Shown: positions 25,501 to 37,406, numbered from the stretch's first letter. The stretch: 64,000 bases of DNA from Beta vulgaris subsp. vulgaris (GCF_026745355.1 NC_079209.1:53503090-53567089), one strand, 5' to 3'. The notes: a model not told the origin generated them from the sequence alone. Numbers and translations: made by a program.

Positions 25501-27517
25501 TTCAAATTTTGATGGATTACATGCTATGTACAGTATTGTTTTCATTCTCTTATTGCTCTAAAAGTTCTTCTGCCTTTTTTTTAACCTATTGTTAGTTGTA
25601 TATATCATAAGAGTAAGCTCTCACAATATATTAATACACTTGCAAGCCAATCACTCATTTCACACCTTAAAGAAAATTTATTGACCCTTTGATTATCAAA
25701 TTACAGTTTTGCCTTACATGATGTTGATGGTTTTTTGCTTTCCTTTTATCCATTTTTCAGTATCAGTTTACTCCAAACCCCTCTACATTGATTCACGCGT
25801 CCCCGAGGTTTTGAATTTGCTCTATACCATAACCATCATTGATCAACCTTTGACCACCACTACCCTACCAAGACCATCAAACTGACACACAGGGGTTTTC
25901 ATCTCTTTCCTTTCCCTTCCCTTAATTCCTTTCCTTTCTTGGGTCATGAAGTGGACACCCCTTGATTGTTTTTTTGGTTTTTTCTAGTACCCACTTTAAG
26001 ATAACATGTCTAAGTGTGATTTGTGGCTGCTAGTTCAATTCTATTAGAAATGAAGGCTTTCACATGGTCTTATTGGATGCTATAGATTTTTCTTTGCTGG
26101 TCATATGTGATGTCAGACTATAGTGGGGTGTGACAGGTAATTGGTATCTTTAGCTTAAGAAATTAGATACTGTGGCAACATCTAGACACAAAAGACCTAC
26201 CCATGTGTGCATATGGATTGGAGAGGAGAAACATTGGTGATGCTTTAACAACGATAAGTTGTCAGACTTCTATTCCCCTTCTTCTCTTTGCTATTTTTAT
26301 TGCTCAAGGCCTCTTTTTACTTACAAGGTTGGTTTTTTTTGTAGCATGCCCTTTGTTACTTTTATAAACATAAAAAGAAATGCAGCAGGTTTGAGCACAG
26401 AAGTATACAGAGAAAAAGGAAGAGGCTTTTCTTCTCCTATCTTAATAAGAACGATCTCATACAACATACATATGGTACTCTGTGTAACAAACTGTCTGAC
26501 TTTATTACAAGATGCATCTTGACAAAACTCATTATCTCTAATAATCAACTAAGCTGAAAGTGAATGACTGATATGCCCTTAAGGCTAAATGACTGAACAC
26601 TCTTAACCCCCCCACCCCCCCCCACCCACCCCCCCACCCACCCCCCCCCCCCCCCAAGCTGGGAATGAGGCAGAGGCAAATACTCCAAGGTTGGTTAAGA
26701 GACTGATGCCGAGGCACTGATAAGAGGATCCTTGAACATATCAATAACATTGGTTAAAATATGTCATATGAGCAACTTCGGAGAAAATATCAGCAACTTG
26801 AGCATGAGCAGGAACATGACTGAGGTGTAGTTGTGTGATGAACTGACATCACTAGGACAGATTAGAGAAGAAGATTAAGAAGTAAAATGGACTTGATTGA
26901 TAGTTTTCTTGAAAAACAGTAAAACAAGTTGATAATTACAAGCTTTCGAGAGGCTTGTTCTCTCCCATTGAACTCTTAAAAGTTCACCCAAAATATATCA
27001 ATATTCAACATGCTTCTCTCTCCCATTCCATTCTATTTATAGAGATATTTTACTCCCAACTCCCAGCTTATTCTTCAAGCTACTACTAAAATCTAACTAA
27101 TTATTATAATACCAAAAGTACCCCTCTTCCTAGGTTGATTCATTACATTACAATGTAATGAATCAACCTAGGAAGAGGGGTACTTTTGGTATTATAATAA
27201 TTAGTTAGATTTTAGTAGTAGCTTGAAGAATAAGCTAGGGAGTTAGGGAGTAAATATCTCTATAAGAAATGGAATAGGGAGAGAGAAAGCATGTTGAATA
27301 TGAGTATATTTTGGGTGAACTTTTAAGAGTTCAAGGGAGAGAACAAGCCTCTCGAAAGCTTGTAATTATCAACTTGTTTTACTGTTTTTCAAGAAAACTA
27401 TCAATCAAGTCCATTTTACTTCTTAATCTTCTTCTCTAATCTGTCCTAGTGATTCAGTTCATCACAAATGGTATCAGAGCAGTTCGTTCCCGGAGATTAA
27501 GTACTGATTTTCAGTTT

Positions 27518-27559
<42 letters not shown>

Positions 27560-30500
27560 AAATCTGCAATGGAGTTTGCTTCGCAGGAGACAAAGAAATT
27601 AGCTGAAGATTTAAATGAGATAATCAGAAAAGGTTTTGAGAAATTTCAGCAAGACCTCCAAAAAGACCTCAAGAAAAGAATCAGCGATGTTTTGGCTCCA
27701 ATCAAAACGGAGTTGCATTCTCTTCGAAAAGAGCTGGAGGATGAAGAAAATGAAGCAAAATCGGAGGTGGTGGCGGAAGAGGACGAAGAGGTGGAAAGAA
27801 CAGGTGATGATTCACTAATCTTCGTCACCGGCGGAATTGCAGTGGAACCAGAGAGAATGGAGATGGATAAAAGATCTGAAGGTTCCTCTAGTGGAAGGCA
27901 AAGGAATTGCTCGGGTGGTTAAAGGTGTAGTCATGGTGGTGTCGCAAAAAAATCAGATCGTGTTGTCGGAGGTGGTCCACTTGGAGGATATTTTGAGAGA
28001 GGAGGTGCCGGAGGAAGTGGTTCCGGTGGAGGTCCAGGCGTTGTCTTCGGTGGTTCGCTGGGTAGTAAATCTGGTAGTGGTTGTTTACAGGTTCTGGGAG
28101 ATATTTGTGGTGGTGGATGTATGTTGGACGGTGGAAAAAAATGTTTCACAGGTGGATCTGGTTGTGGTCTGAGTTATTTGGCCGGAAATTGGAAGTTTGA
28201 TGTTGGAACCGCCACTTGTGGTGGCCTGAAGAGGGAAGGAGGAGTAGTCCTGAAGTGCAGATTTGGCTCAAATGGATCGAGTGGTGGACCTGGAACATTT
28301 TCCGATGAGAAATCCACCGGTGATTCAGATCCCCTTGCCGGCAAAAATGTTGGTGAGGAAGATGGACGACATTCATGGAGGGGTTATTGCAGAAGGTTCC
28401 AGAACTGAGCAGCAAAGAAGGATGAGTGAGGTCTGGGTTGGCTTAGAGAAAGCCAGGGCTAGAAGGAGGTAGTAATGGCAATCTTGTAATTACTGAAAAA
28501 AGAGAGTCCATGGGCCAGCCCATTTCTAAATTCTCTCAGCCCAATCTTCCTGTCTCACATATAAACCCCACTACTCACAGACCCACTTCTTAACACCCAA
28601 AATTTTGAGCCCTTATTTCATTAAACTCATCCAGCATTTAATTGTTACACTAAATTCCTTTTCTGATTTCCCCAACCCAAATACTAACAATCAGATATCA
28701 AAATCACCTTGCCACACTATCAGTTCCACTCTCACTTTGACTTCACAACCTCACGGCCTTCCACTTCCTTGTGACCACTTGATCACCACCCCAACTTTCT
28801 TCATCTCACCAGTTCCAAATTTTCTGAGTTCTTCCACAGCTTCACTCACTTCTTCACTCCATCTTTTTAAACCCAAAACTTTCAAGCCACAAGCGCATAA
28901 CACCAGCAGCACACCAGACCATTTCAGACACTCTTTCCTTCATCACTTCCAGGACTTTTTCTTTCTAGTGGAGGCACTCACTCGAGCCAGAGAACTTTAT
29001 GAGGAGGAGCAGCAACACGAGCTGAAGCATAAACTAGGCTTGGGGCCTGAAGGGCTGCAAGACACTGAATATACGAGTAGAGGGCCAGAATTTAGTGATG
29101 ATTACGACCCACCTTGAGGACAAGGTGAAAGTTTGGGCGGCCGGTAATGTAATGAATCAACCTAGGAAGAGGGGTACTTTTGGTATTATAATAATTAGTT
29201 AGATTTTAGTAGTAGCTTGAAGAATAAGCTAGGAGTTAGGGAGTAAATATCTCTATAAATAGAATGGAATAGGGAGAGAGAAAGCATGTTGAATATTGAG
29301 TATATTTTGGGTGAACTTTTAAGAGTTCAATGGGAGAGAACAAGCCTCTCGAAAGCTTGTAATTATCAACTTGTTTTACTGTTTTTCAAGAAAACTATCA
29401 ATCAAGTCCATTTTACTTCTTAATCTTCTTCTCTAATCTGTCCTAGTGATGTCAGTTCATCACAAGTTGACCATATTGGACCATGTCTCGAACCAAATGG
29501 CAATCTATCTCCATGTGCTTAGTTTGTTCATGGAGTACTGGACTGGTGGCAAGGACCAATCTACCTAATTATCACAATGGGGTCAAGCAAGAGGAAGATT
29601 GACAAGGCCTATATCTTTGACAAGTATATTCAACGAGGTCACCTCACAGGCAGTGAGCACCACTGCTACTCTACTTCTTGGCCTTCCATGAAATGGGAGA
29701 GGATCCAAGAAATATACAGTACTCTGTAGTAGACCTTCTAGATGAGGAGTGGCTAGCCCAATCACTATCACCGAAGGCAGTTAAGGGGGCTCCTGAACTC
29801 GAAGCAAGAAAAATTCCTTGAGTGGAAGTGCCAACAAGATACTTAAACAACCGCTTTGGCAGCCTGCATATGCACAGATTAGGTTTATTCAAGAATTGAG
29901 CTAGTTCTGAAAATTGAAAGCAATGTTTGGCCATGTTATTGTTAGGTATATAAGCTTTCCCATGAGTTGTTGGAGAGGAGAAGAATCAGTAAGAACATCA
30001 CCCTTATCAAAAGTGAGCTTAGTATGGTTTCTAAAGGTAAATTGAGTGGTTTGGCAGTAAACATGCCATGATGTTTAAAGATTTCATGACGATACTTCTG
30101 TTGGGACTTGGGAGACAAAGAAGCCATATGGGGATCCCTTAATTTCCAAGGGAAGAAAATATCTGGTTGGTCCTAAATTCTTTGTGTGGAAGGTTTGAGA
30201 ACAGAATCTTTGAGGTAAATTATCCCCGAGCAATATTGCATGCGATTGGAAGGTCATCCACATCTATATGAATCAATATTGAGGTGGTCCCCTACCCTTT
30301 TGAGAAAAGGCTACAATCTGCCTTAGATTGAGTATAGACTATAGCCAAAGGTGTGTTTTAGGTGATTGATAGTTAGGAAAACCATTGACAAGGTGCTTGG
30401 TTTAATCCATACACGGACTTTTTTGTTTGGAAAGAAACAATCAGGCTCCCCCTGACCTATGACTACCATGCTGCGTGGACCAGCTTATCCCTTTGGAAGA

Positions 30501-33500
30501 GACTTAAATACGACTTCATTAATATCACCAGGCAAAAATGCATTTGTGACATCTGTTTGACATGTCATGCAAATCTGAGAGCAGCTACAGCTAATAAGGC
30601 CCTTACAGTGGTCAGCTGGTCACAGGAGCAAAAGTGGCTGTCAAATATTCACTAAAGATCTGTTTGTGACCAAGAATAACTAATCTTTCTTTGTGTTCAA
30701 CAATTGAACCCCTTGGCTTGTATTTGTGTATTGAAAATCCATTTACAATCTATGGCCTTTTTGCCTTTATGTGACTGAGTAACCTCCCAAGTACTATTGA
30801 GCTCAAGTTATCTATATTTATATCCATCATGATAACCCAGTGTGAATGAGGGGCAATCTGTTAGAAAGCAACTAGATCTTGGCTTGATGTAAAAGAGTTG
30901 AGAAATGCATCAAATTAATAGGTAATGTAGGAGCAACATAATTTTGCAGCCAACCAAGTGGTATTTTGTTTTTGGTAGAGTGTCTAGTAGGTTCTGGTCA
31001 GTGGGAGAAGGAAGGATCAAGTTGTGAGATAGGATATGCAGTAGATGAGGGAATGGGAGAGATTAAACCAGAAGAAGTGGGAATCGCAGGTGTAATGACT
31101 ATATCAGAGTAAAAGATAAATTTAGATCATCATGGAAGCCTGCACAAGATGCAGGCGTGTACATAGGTAAGGGCTTCATGTTTGTTGTATTATTGTTAAA
31201 GACATGTTCTAGAATTATAGCATCTCCAGGAACAAAGAATTTCATGTTAAGAAGTTCAAAGTCTATAACCCTTCTGAGTGTAAGGATAACCCAGTAGAGC
31301 ACAAGGAACACTTCTGGGAGTGAACTTATCTTGAGTTAGGGAGGATTTAATCAAATACTAACTGCTAAGCAGCCAAAGACTCTTAGATGAGAATAGGAAG
31401 GAGGTTTTTGTTAACTTCATACAGTATTTTGCTGTTAAGTATTGGAGTAGTAATCTATTAATAAGGTGCACTGCTGTCATAGCACAATCTCTCCAATATG
31501 CAAGTGCTAGACCAGATTGAAAACAAAGAGCTCTTACCATTTCCAGTAAATGTCTATGCTTCCTTTCTACCCTAGCATTTTGCTGTTGGCGTTTGACACA
31601 GGAAGTCTAATGTAGGATGCCATGCTTGGCAGAAAGCAATCTACATTTGGACTCAAACACTAATGCATTGTCAATCTTTAAGTTTTTATTTTTCTGAAAG
31701 TGAGTGGCAGCATAGTTGAAGTAGATTTTCAGGGTGGTTAAACTTTTGGATTGAAGTAAGTGAATTCATGTGTTTCTGGTGGTCGTCAACCAGTGTAAGC
31801 ATATATATATACTTGCCTCTTGTTGGAACTCTTTAAGGACCCCAAATGTCCATGTGGACTAGTTCAAAGGTTGTTGTAGGCTTGTAGCTCGAGAATTACT
31901 AAGGGTGAAAGGAAGCTTAGTGAATTTGGATAGAGGAGAGGTATGGCACACTGAAGTAATTTGAGGAACATGTGGTTTGTCACATGTAACAAGTTGAAGC
32001 TTGAATAGAGAGGCATGGCCAAGTCCATGGTTCCAGTATATGAATTTTATGAAGGAGGAAGAGGTGGACTAGTGACTGTATTACAGCTATTAGGATGTTT
32101 TTGTATGGGAACTAGAATAGGTGTATGAGGTAGACGAATTTTGAGAAGATATTAAAGTCCATCTTTGGCTTTGCAAAGGCACTTGATCAATTTGGATTGG
32201 CAATCAACTAAACGCAATGATCAGGATAACACACAATTTGGCAATTATTATCCTTCATGAGTTTATGGACAAAAAGAAGGTTGTGTTCAAAAATTGGGAA
32301 GAGAACATTGTCGAGAGTCAAGTCTTTGCATTGCATAGAGCTACTGAACTAATGCGAGAGATGGAAGTTGTGGCTCCTGTAGGTAAAATCTAGGGTGATT
32401 TCTTGATAGGCATGGGTTTAGTGAAAAAGGATAACGTGGGGCTCATCACTCATGTGATCAGTGAGTCAATGATCCAATCATGACTCATTACAGTGGCAGA
32501 TGGGCAGGACACCATCTTAAAAAAGTGATTGTCCAACTCTTCATCAGATCCAGATCTTTATGAACAAAATTAGCTGAAGACTAACCAGGGATCAGCTTCA
32601 ATTTTCTGTTGAGTAAACATTAAACATCAAACTGCCGTCACCATTTTTGTTTCAAGGCCCATGCTTAGCAGCAGCAACCTTAGGCGTTGGTGGCTTGATG
32701 CTCTGCCTATGTTCTAGATAGCATTAGGCCCACTGTCTCTAGTAGGACTAGGAGTAGGACCCTTTGGAGTTTGCTTCTTGTATTTGTTGTGCCAATTAGG
32801 GTAACCTGCTACTGTCCATAATCACTCTGCAGTGTGACCTTTGCCATTATGTAGCAGGACATGACTACACTTTACCAGCAGATCCTTTGCTATATATTGC
32901 CATCATTCCATTGTCAAAGTATAGGACATTGCACAAGCTACTTCCACATTAGGAAACAGAGACAACATTAAGTTTTGACTCTTATGTCCCATAATCAGCT
33001 ACATTAAGTAACTCAAATAACATGAATTCCTCCTGCAATTCAATAGCTTTAATCAAAGCTTGAACATCATCAGGAGTGGTGGTGATGCTAGTCAGGGTAT
33101 CCATATAGTCAAGCTCTTCCCACAAACATTTCAGAGTTGGAATAATCACTAATGGAGCTATTGTTCTGCTACAACTCTGCACAAATCTCTAGTATCTTCT
33201 GGATCCATTCGCGAGCAGAGACCGTTTCTTAGTTGTAAAGATATTGCCTAAGCATGATTCACATACATGTAAGATTTCTAAGTAGATCAATGAGCCAAGA
33301 AATTACCATGGATTTACAAGTATCCCTCACATAGCGTCGTTTTATTTACAAGCCCTAGCTTGTATTTTGACGCTAGATGAATTTCCATAGACCTCCTCTA
33401 TGATCTATGATCGGCCAAATTAGCGAGTGAGTATTTTAAAATACACCCTTTAACCATGTGGGTATTAAAGAAAATATAGCAGCATGAGGATATTTTAAGC

Positions 33501-35069
33501 AATCCCCTTGCGTTATAAGATTATTTTTTAAAATAATTGCTAACATGTGAGTATTTTAAGAAGTTTCACTAACCATTTGAGTCCTTTTTGTGTGGATTTC
33601 ATATTTATTTTTCCTAATACCTTTCACTTTTCTTAATATAATTGTTCTTTATTATTTTTGTCCGTACATTTTAATTTATTGATGTCAATGATAATTATCC
33701 CCAATAAATATCAAATAATATTATTTACATGTAAAGAGAGATAAAATTTGACAAACTACAAAATAATAGACATTTATTGACAAGTCATTGTATCCCAATC
33801 CATGTAAAAATTGCATAGATGTAGATCACAATCCATCTATAAGTAGATACTTTCTTTTGTTAATGGGACATGTTTTGCCTTGTGAAGCTACATTATTGAA
33901 ATATTAGCAAGTCATGTGTAAGACCGCCTTACGACAAAGTTAGTGTATGTCCACCTCGTTTTTTTGCCGTAAAAGGGTCACGGTATAAGTTAAAGGGGTA
34001 TCGTTTTGATAAAGGGTCAACTCTTACCTTAATAGGGTTACTTTTACTGTAAGTGACCCCTTTAGGTCACATAGTTGACCCCTTGTCTCACCGTAAACTA
34101 TAGTGAGTCACTCTTATATGAGATTTTTTTTTTATCAAAGCGTAGTGTACTTTCAGATATGGAGTCCGTAACATGGGAGAAAGTGCAGATAGGATTCACA
34201 AAGCTGCTAAAGGGGCTCCAGAAGAGCAATCCATTGTATTTCTTGCACATAATGGGCCGACAGGTAGTCAGACTGTTACATTGACAGAGCTGAGTGACGT
34301 GTGCCTTAAAATGTACTTGATATTTTTTTCCAATTTCTGGATTTCTGGATTTCTGATTGGGCAGGTCTTGGTTCTAGTATGGATGACATATGCGGCAAAG
34401 ATTGGGAGTATGGGGGTGGAGACCATGGGGATCCAGGTAATTTGATTAGGGTTGTTATTCTTCTTCCAGGTTTTGGATTTTTCATTTGTACATTTCTGCA
34501 TAGTGCATAGGTAGTTGCTTTATTGCCTTCTCAGCTGAGTGGTGATAGATAAGGACGACTGTAGTGACTGATTGATATAAACAGGTGATTTTTGAGGTTA
34601 TAACATGAAACTCATCGGTTGACATCCAATGCTAGCTAAATGAATTGATGAGGTGTTTGATTGGCTTAAGGGTTTCAGTCTTATTTCTTATCCACTTATT
34701 TTTCTAAGGCGAGCTTGATAGTCTGCTTTTTACAATTCAGATTTAGCCCGAGCGATATCCTTACTAAAAGAGACCAACAATAATCCCATCCCTATGGTTG
34801 TTTTTGGGCACATGCATAAAGAATTGGCATATGGAGGCCTCCGGAAAATGATAGCCTTTGATGCAGACAAAACCATGTACCTGAATGGAGCCATTGTTCC
34901 AAGAGTGAAATATTTGGATTCTGGAGGTTCTATTCGGGCCTTCATTATTGTAGAATTTTCAAGTGGTAAAGTGATGAAGGTAGCGGAAACTTGGGTTTCA
35001 GTGATTAATGATAAAATCTTGTTAGAAGAAGAGCTTGTTTTGTTTAGCAGCAATGATGAAACCGCTTAA
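19563..35069 (+). CDS. Calcineurin-like metallophosphoesterase (TIGR04168-type), 9 exons, 297 aa
   Basis: A two-metal phosphoesterase of the type shared by plants and cyanobacteria; the substrate is unknown to me. Exons are 19563-19601, 19762-19812, 20581-20602, 20802-20916, 23485-23517, 25351-25476, 34157-34263, 34365-34436 and 34741-35069. Metal-binding motifs appear in order: GDVHD (12-15), GDFGNE (38-43), GNHD (63-66), AHNGP and FGHMH. Family phrases LGEEHVGY, VVGGRPFS and ICGKDWE are kept. Exon 3 must end ACAG|GCAGGT, a GC donor, because the alternative GT gives a stop. The frame is open upstream, so a start at 19458 would add 35 residues and could supply a transit peptide; I kept the family-like start. 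Intron 6 is 8680 bases, filled with retroelements, so correct splicing across it is an assumption. Confidence 0.88.
21847..22196. repeat. Tandem duplication, about 175-bp unit
   Basis: Bases 21847-22020 and 22021-22196 are almost identical, both beginning TGCACATAATAACATTTAC and ending CTCCCAACCACGTAA. They differ by a few substitutions and a 2-base indel. They lie in intron 4 of the phosphoesterase gene. Confidence 0.92.
22862..23010. repeat. Homopurine GA/G-rich tract
   Basis: A long nearly pure purine stretch including GAGAGAGAGGGAGAGAGAAG and a run of about twelve G. It is bordered by more GA-rich DNA to 23160. Such tracts can form triplex or G-quadruplex DNA. Intron 4 of the phosphoesterase gene. 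Confidence 0.8.
24585..24750. repeat. Degenerate 24-bp tandem repeat
   Basis: About six imperfect copies of a pyrimidine-rich unit around ATTCTCATTATTACCATTCC, in intron 5 of the phosphoesterase gene. Confidence 0.75.
24813..25122. mobile_element. MITE with CGTTTGGTWAGTGGTCAT terminal inverted repeats
   Basis: The left end CCGTTTGGTAAGTGGTCATA is matched at the right by the reverse complement TTAATGACCACTAACCAAACG. GGTAATGG motifs recur inside in both orientations. A second, partial right end follows at once at 25129-25185, so the right terminus is partly duplicated. Intron 5. Confidence 0.6.
26354..26606 (-). mobile_element. Probable LTR of the decayed copia element
   Basis: On the minus strand the segment runs from GTTAAGAGTGTTCAG just after a G-rich polypurine tract to a terminal AGTAACA near 26354. 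Its place directly downstream of the copia RNase H end and polypurine tract is the evidence. No matching second LTR was found near the gag end (about 33230), so the identification is tentative. Confidence 0.45.
26607..26655 (-). repeat. C-rich tract (G-rich on minus), expanded polypurine tract
   Basis: About fifty bases of C broken only by single A residues. On the minus strand it follows CCCAGCTTGGGG, which resembles a copia polypurine tract just before the LTR. It could form G-quadruplexes on the minus strand. Confidence 0.75.
26834..27147 (-). mobile_element. Inverted LTR attached to the left end of the young LTR element
   Basis: This 314-base segment is the reverse complement of the LTRs at 27154-27466 and 29148-29464. 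It starts TGTGATGAACTGACATCAC and ends TTGATTCATTACA. Only TTACAA separates it from the forward LTR, so two LTRs lie head to head. AGTTG precedes it at 26829-26833 and the same AGTTG follows the far LTR at 29465-29469. Confidence 0.92.
27569..27922 (+). CDS. Short gag-like/coiled-coil ORF of the non-autonomous LTR element, 117 aa
   Basis: It starts MEFASQETKKLAEDLNE. It is rich in Lys and Glu with heptad-like spacing, so probably helical or coiled coil, followed by an acidic stretch. It ends soon after a Ser/Arg-rich tail. No zinc knuckle or pol domain follows in frame; downstream frames are Gly-rich and broken. It may be the surviving N-terminus of a gag protein. Function is not recognised. 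The ATG follows the poly(A) stretch. Confidence 0.4.
   Translation: MEFASQETKKLAEDLNEIIRKGFEKFQQDLQKDLKKRISDVLAPIKTELHSLRKELEDEENEAKSEVVAEEDEEVERTGDDSLIFVTGGIAVEPERMEMDKRSEGSSSGRQRNCSGG
28605..29117 (+). CDS. Unrecognised 170-aa ORF near the right LTR
   Basis: An open frame in the internal region of the non-autonomous LTR element. The first 110 residues are Ser/Thr/Pro-rich and look like non-coding composition. The last 50 (LTRARELYEEEQQHELKH... to FSDDYDPP) look like real protein and end just before the right LTR. That tail may be the remnant of a longer polyprotein. No function is assigned. Confidence 0.25.
   Translation: MSPYFIKLIQHLIVTLNSFSDFPNPNTNNQISKSPCHTISSTLTLTSQPHGLPLPCDHLITTPTFFISPVPNFLSSSTASLTSSLHLFKPKTFKPQAHNTSSTPDHFRHSFLHHFQDFFFLVEALTRARELYEEEQQHELKHKLGLGPEGLQDTEYTSRGPEFSDDYDPP
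33231..34156. other. Rest of phosphoesterase intron 6
   Basis: AT-rich sequence without a supported gene. A weak inverted pair near 33920-34110 (GTAAGACCGCCTTACG at left; ACCGTAAACTATAGTGAG at right) may be an old MITE. The 3' end supplies the acceptor TTTCAG at 34151-34156. Confidence 0.4.
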
Positions 35070-35399
35070 GTATATTCATGTCAAGAGTAACATAGATATT
35101 TGTGGTAAAAATGATGCACGAGTAGTGATGGTGTAATGTTCATGACTATATCTATAACAGTGATCAAAATTTGGATAGTGCTGGCTCTGAAAACAAAAGC
35201 GTGTATTTGTAATACAAATCTCTTCTTATTTAGTACTCTGCTTACCAGTTTATGTGTGCTAAGAACTGAGGCTTTGAGACCTGTAATTAGTAGAATGATT
35301 ACAGCATGTACTGCAAATGTTAGCAAGTCGTGATTAGGTGAAAGGCATGTGTCTCAGGATTGGGTAGATAAGTTTTTTTTTTTGCTCGGGAGAGACTAC

Positions 35400-35555
35400 T
35401 TAGAGCCTGTTCTCTCCCGCTTATTTTCAGTTCAATTCAATTCAGTTTAGTTCTGTTCAGTTCAGCTTTGGACAATACTTTTACTCTCACATATCACTAT
35501 TCATTTCACTTCAGTTCAGTTGTTTTATGCCGAAAAGAACATACCCTTTAGCGGA
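35400..35555. mobile_element. Short MITE, TGTTCTC family, copy 2
   Basis: Begins GAGCCTGTTCTCTCCCGC and carries TTCAATTCAATTCAG, ACAATACTTTTACTC and ATATCACTATTC as in copy 1 at 14426. It ends near AAAAGAACATACCC, an imperfect terminal repeat. Confidence 0.6.
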
Positions 35556-35749
35556 CTTGGAATCCACCCATTGTAAATAATAGATTAAATTAAGGAAATT
35601 GTATACGGTACTCTTTATTAATCGACTATTTCATGTGGTATCTTGGAAGCTTTTGAGTTCTACGGAGTTCACTTATTGACATTTCTATGTAGTACTATCT
35701 CCAATTATTATACATCCTCATACCATCATAACCACTCAACAACCACCTT

Positions 35750-35930
35750 CCTAGAGTCCTCACCAGTACTATTATCACCAAGCATACTCAATGCCCTCCT
35801 TTTAGCTTGCATTCAATCCATCTATCATTATTATTTGATTGGTGGAAGTAGTAATGGAAGGTAGATAGATTACAAAGAAAGGGCTTAGTGAGTGTACTTG
35901 GTGATAATAGTGGTGGCTAAGACTGTAGGA
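35750..35930. repeat. Inverted repeat with TATTATCACCAAG arms
   Basis: ACTATTATCACCAAGCATAC is matched about 100 bases later by its near reverse complement GTACTTGGTGATAATAGT. It looks like a small fold-back element. No target duplication was identified. Confidence 0.55.
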
Positions 35931-37406
35931 TGGTGGCTAATGGATAGTAAGAGTGGTGGAAAGTCGTATAATTATTTGAGATGGTTCTACATAATATGTC
36001 AAAGACTGAGGGGTAGCTGATGAAATTTAAAAACTCTCGATAGTAAAATATAGAAAAGTCAATAATACAAGTATATCATGTAAATATCTCTTTTAACTCT
36101 AATAATCTACTTCATTGTTGAGTTGTATTTCAATTTTTTTTATATATATATCTCGAGTTTGGTAGATAACTCCTTGGATTGGTGAAGATGTTGCTTTTTG
36201 GGGGGAAAAGAGAATGAAGTGAAGCTTTATTGTCAATAATTAAAGTAGTTCTACCATGTTAGCCAATAATACATTGTTTTTCAGGTACTAAGCTAAATAA
36301 AGGTCCTAACTTAATTGCATCATGTGATTTGTTTTTTTTTTTTCCTAATATGTGGGGGACCTTGATAGAATATCAATTAGCTTGTCTTGCCTGATCTTGA
36401 TTTGGTGCATTAGCTGTGTAAATGAGATTCCCTACAAAAAGTAGTGTATATGAGATGTATGACGAGTTAAGACCACTTTTACGACCTAAACTTTGGAGAA
36501 AATTACAATAACGACCTCCCAAAAAAGGCGTTTTTCTTTTATATAACCTTGTGTTCCATAAGATTTTATGTTTTGTTAAAGTTTCAAGTGGTACTGCTTA
36601 GGGTGGTAATAAAAAATGAAACTGAAAAAACATGTTGAAATATAGAAAAACCGTTCTAAATGGGTGGTAATCGTACAAATAAAAAAAGTTTTAACGGTAC
36701 GGTTACAGAAAGATAACAATAACAGTTAAACTGTACGGTTAAGATTATGATTTTTAAGTGAACAGTTAACTGAAAAATTGAAATATTTTTTCTCTATCTC
36801 ATTAATGTGAAACATTTTCCAACAATTATATTAATTTTAATATTTGTTACTAAGTAGCAACAATTAGAGGAAGTATGTGATTATTTGGAGACTTTAGTAC
36901 TAATATAAACACTATAACTAGGGAATCCAATCTTTCAAAAAAAAAAAAAAAACTAGGGAATCCAATGAATTCTTAGTGTTAGTTATGTTGTTCAATGAAT
37001 TTATTATCCACTTTATATGCATTTTATATTAGAGTGTATATAATATTCAATTATATACAAGAAAAAAATAGAAAATTATATGTACATTAAGTAAAATATA
37101 ATAGTATAACTTGAATAACAGTTAATGGTTAACTGGAAAATCGTACTGAAATTTGAAACTCGCAACATGATCAATCCTAGTGAGTCATTTTGTCACTTGG
37201 AATTCTTGGATCGGGATTCCAGGAAGAGTCATGCTCCTTTGTGACTTAATACCCTCTTGAGTGGGTATTTCAGACTTCTCCTTTGAGTAGTAGAATTTTA
37301 TTGAATTGACATGCTATGAACCCAATTGACAAATTGGTGATCGGCTTTCAAATATATAATTTTCAAGGCATTGATTGACAGAATCATTACCAAGCTGAAT
37401 TGAAAT

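Larger units (their letters stand above)
27154..29464 (+). mobile_element. Non-autonomous LTR retrotransposon (LTR - internal - LTR)
   Basis: The left LTR is 27154-27466 and the right LTR 29148-29464, both TGTAATGAATC...TTCATCACA. They are nearly identical and differ mostly by one- or two-base indels. A primer-binding site TGGTATCAGAGC at 27469-27480 matches the initiator-Met tRNA 3' end. The 1.68-kb interior has a long poly(A) stretch (about 27520-27557) and a short coiled-coil frame, but no protease, integrase or reverse transcriptase. It would depend on proteins from another element. Close LTR identity implies recent insertion. Confidence 0.9.
26656..33230 (-). pseudogene. Decayed Ty1-copia retrotransposon (gag-pol relic) in phosphoesterase intron 6
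   Basis: Recognisable minus-strand fragments occur in copia order. Near 33180-32980 there is a gag segment (LWEELDYMD, then ALIKAIELQEE). Near 32870-32790 there is a CCHC-like region followed by VAGYPNWH. Near 31540-31400 lies an integrase-region fragment (YWRDCAMTAVHLINR). Near 29930-29670 is RNase H (DSDWASHSSSRRSTTEYC), and near 26833-26760 the pol C-terminus (VPAHAQVADIF). The frame is broken repeatedly, for example a stop inside the zinc-knuckle region, so it is not functional. It is antisense to its host gene. A younger LTR element split its RNase H domain at 26834-29464. Confidence 0.8.

Noticed and set aside
28121..28472. Gly-rich frames in the LTR element interior
   Set aside because: Both strands and several frames are open through a GGT-rich region; composition, not coding, explains them.
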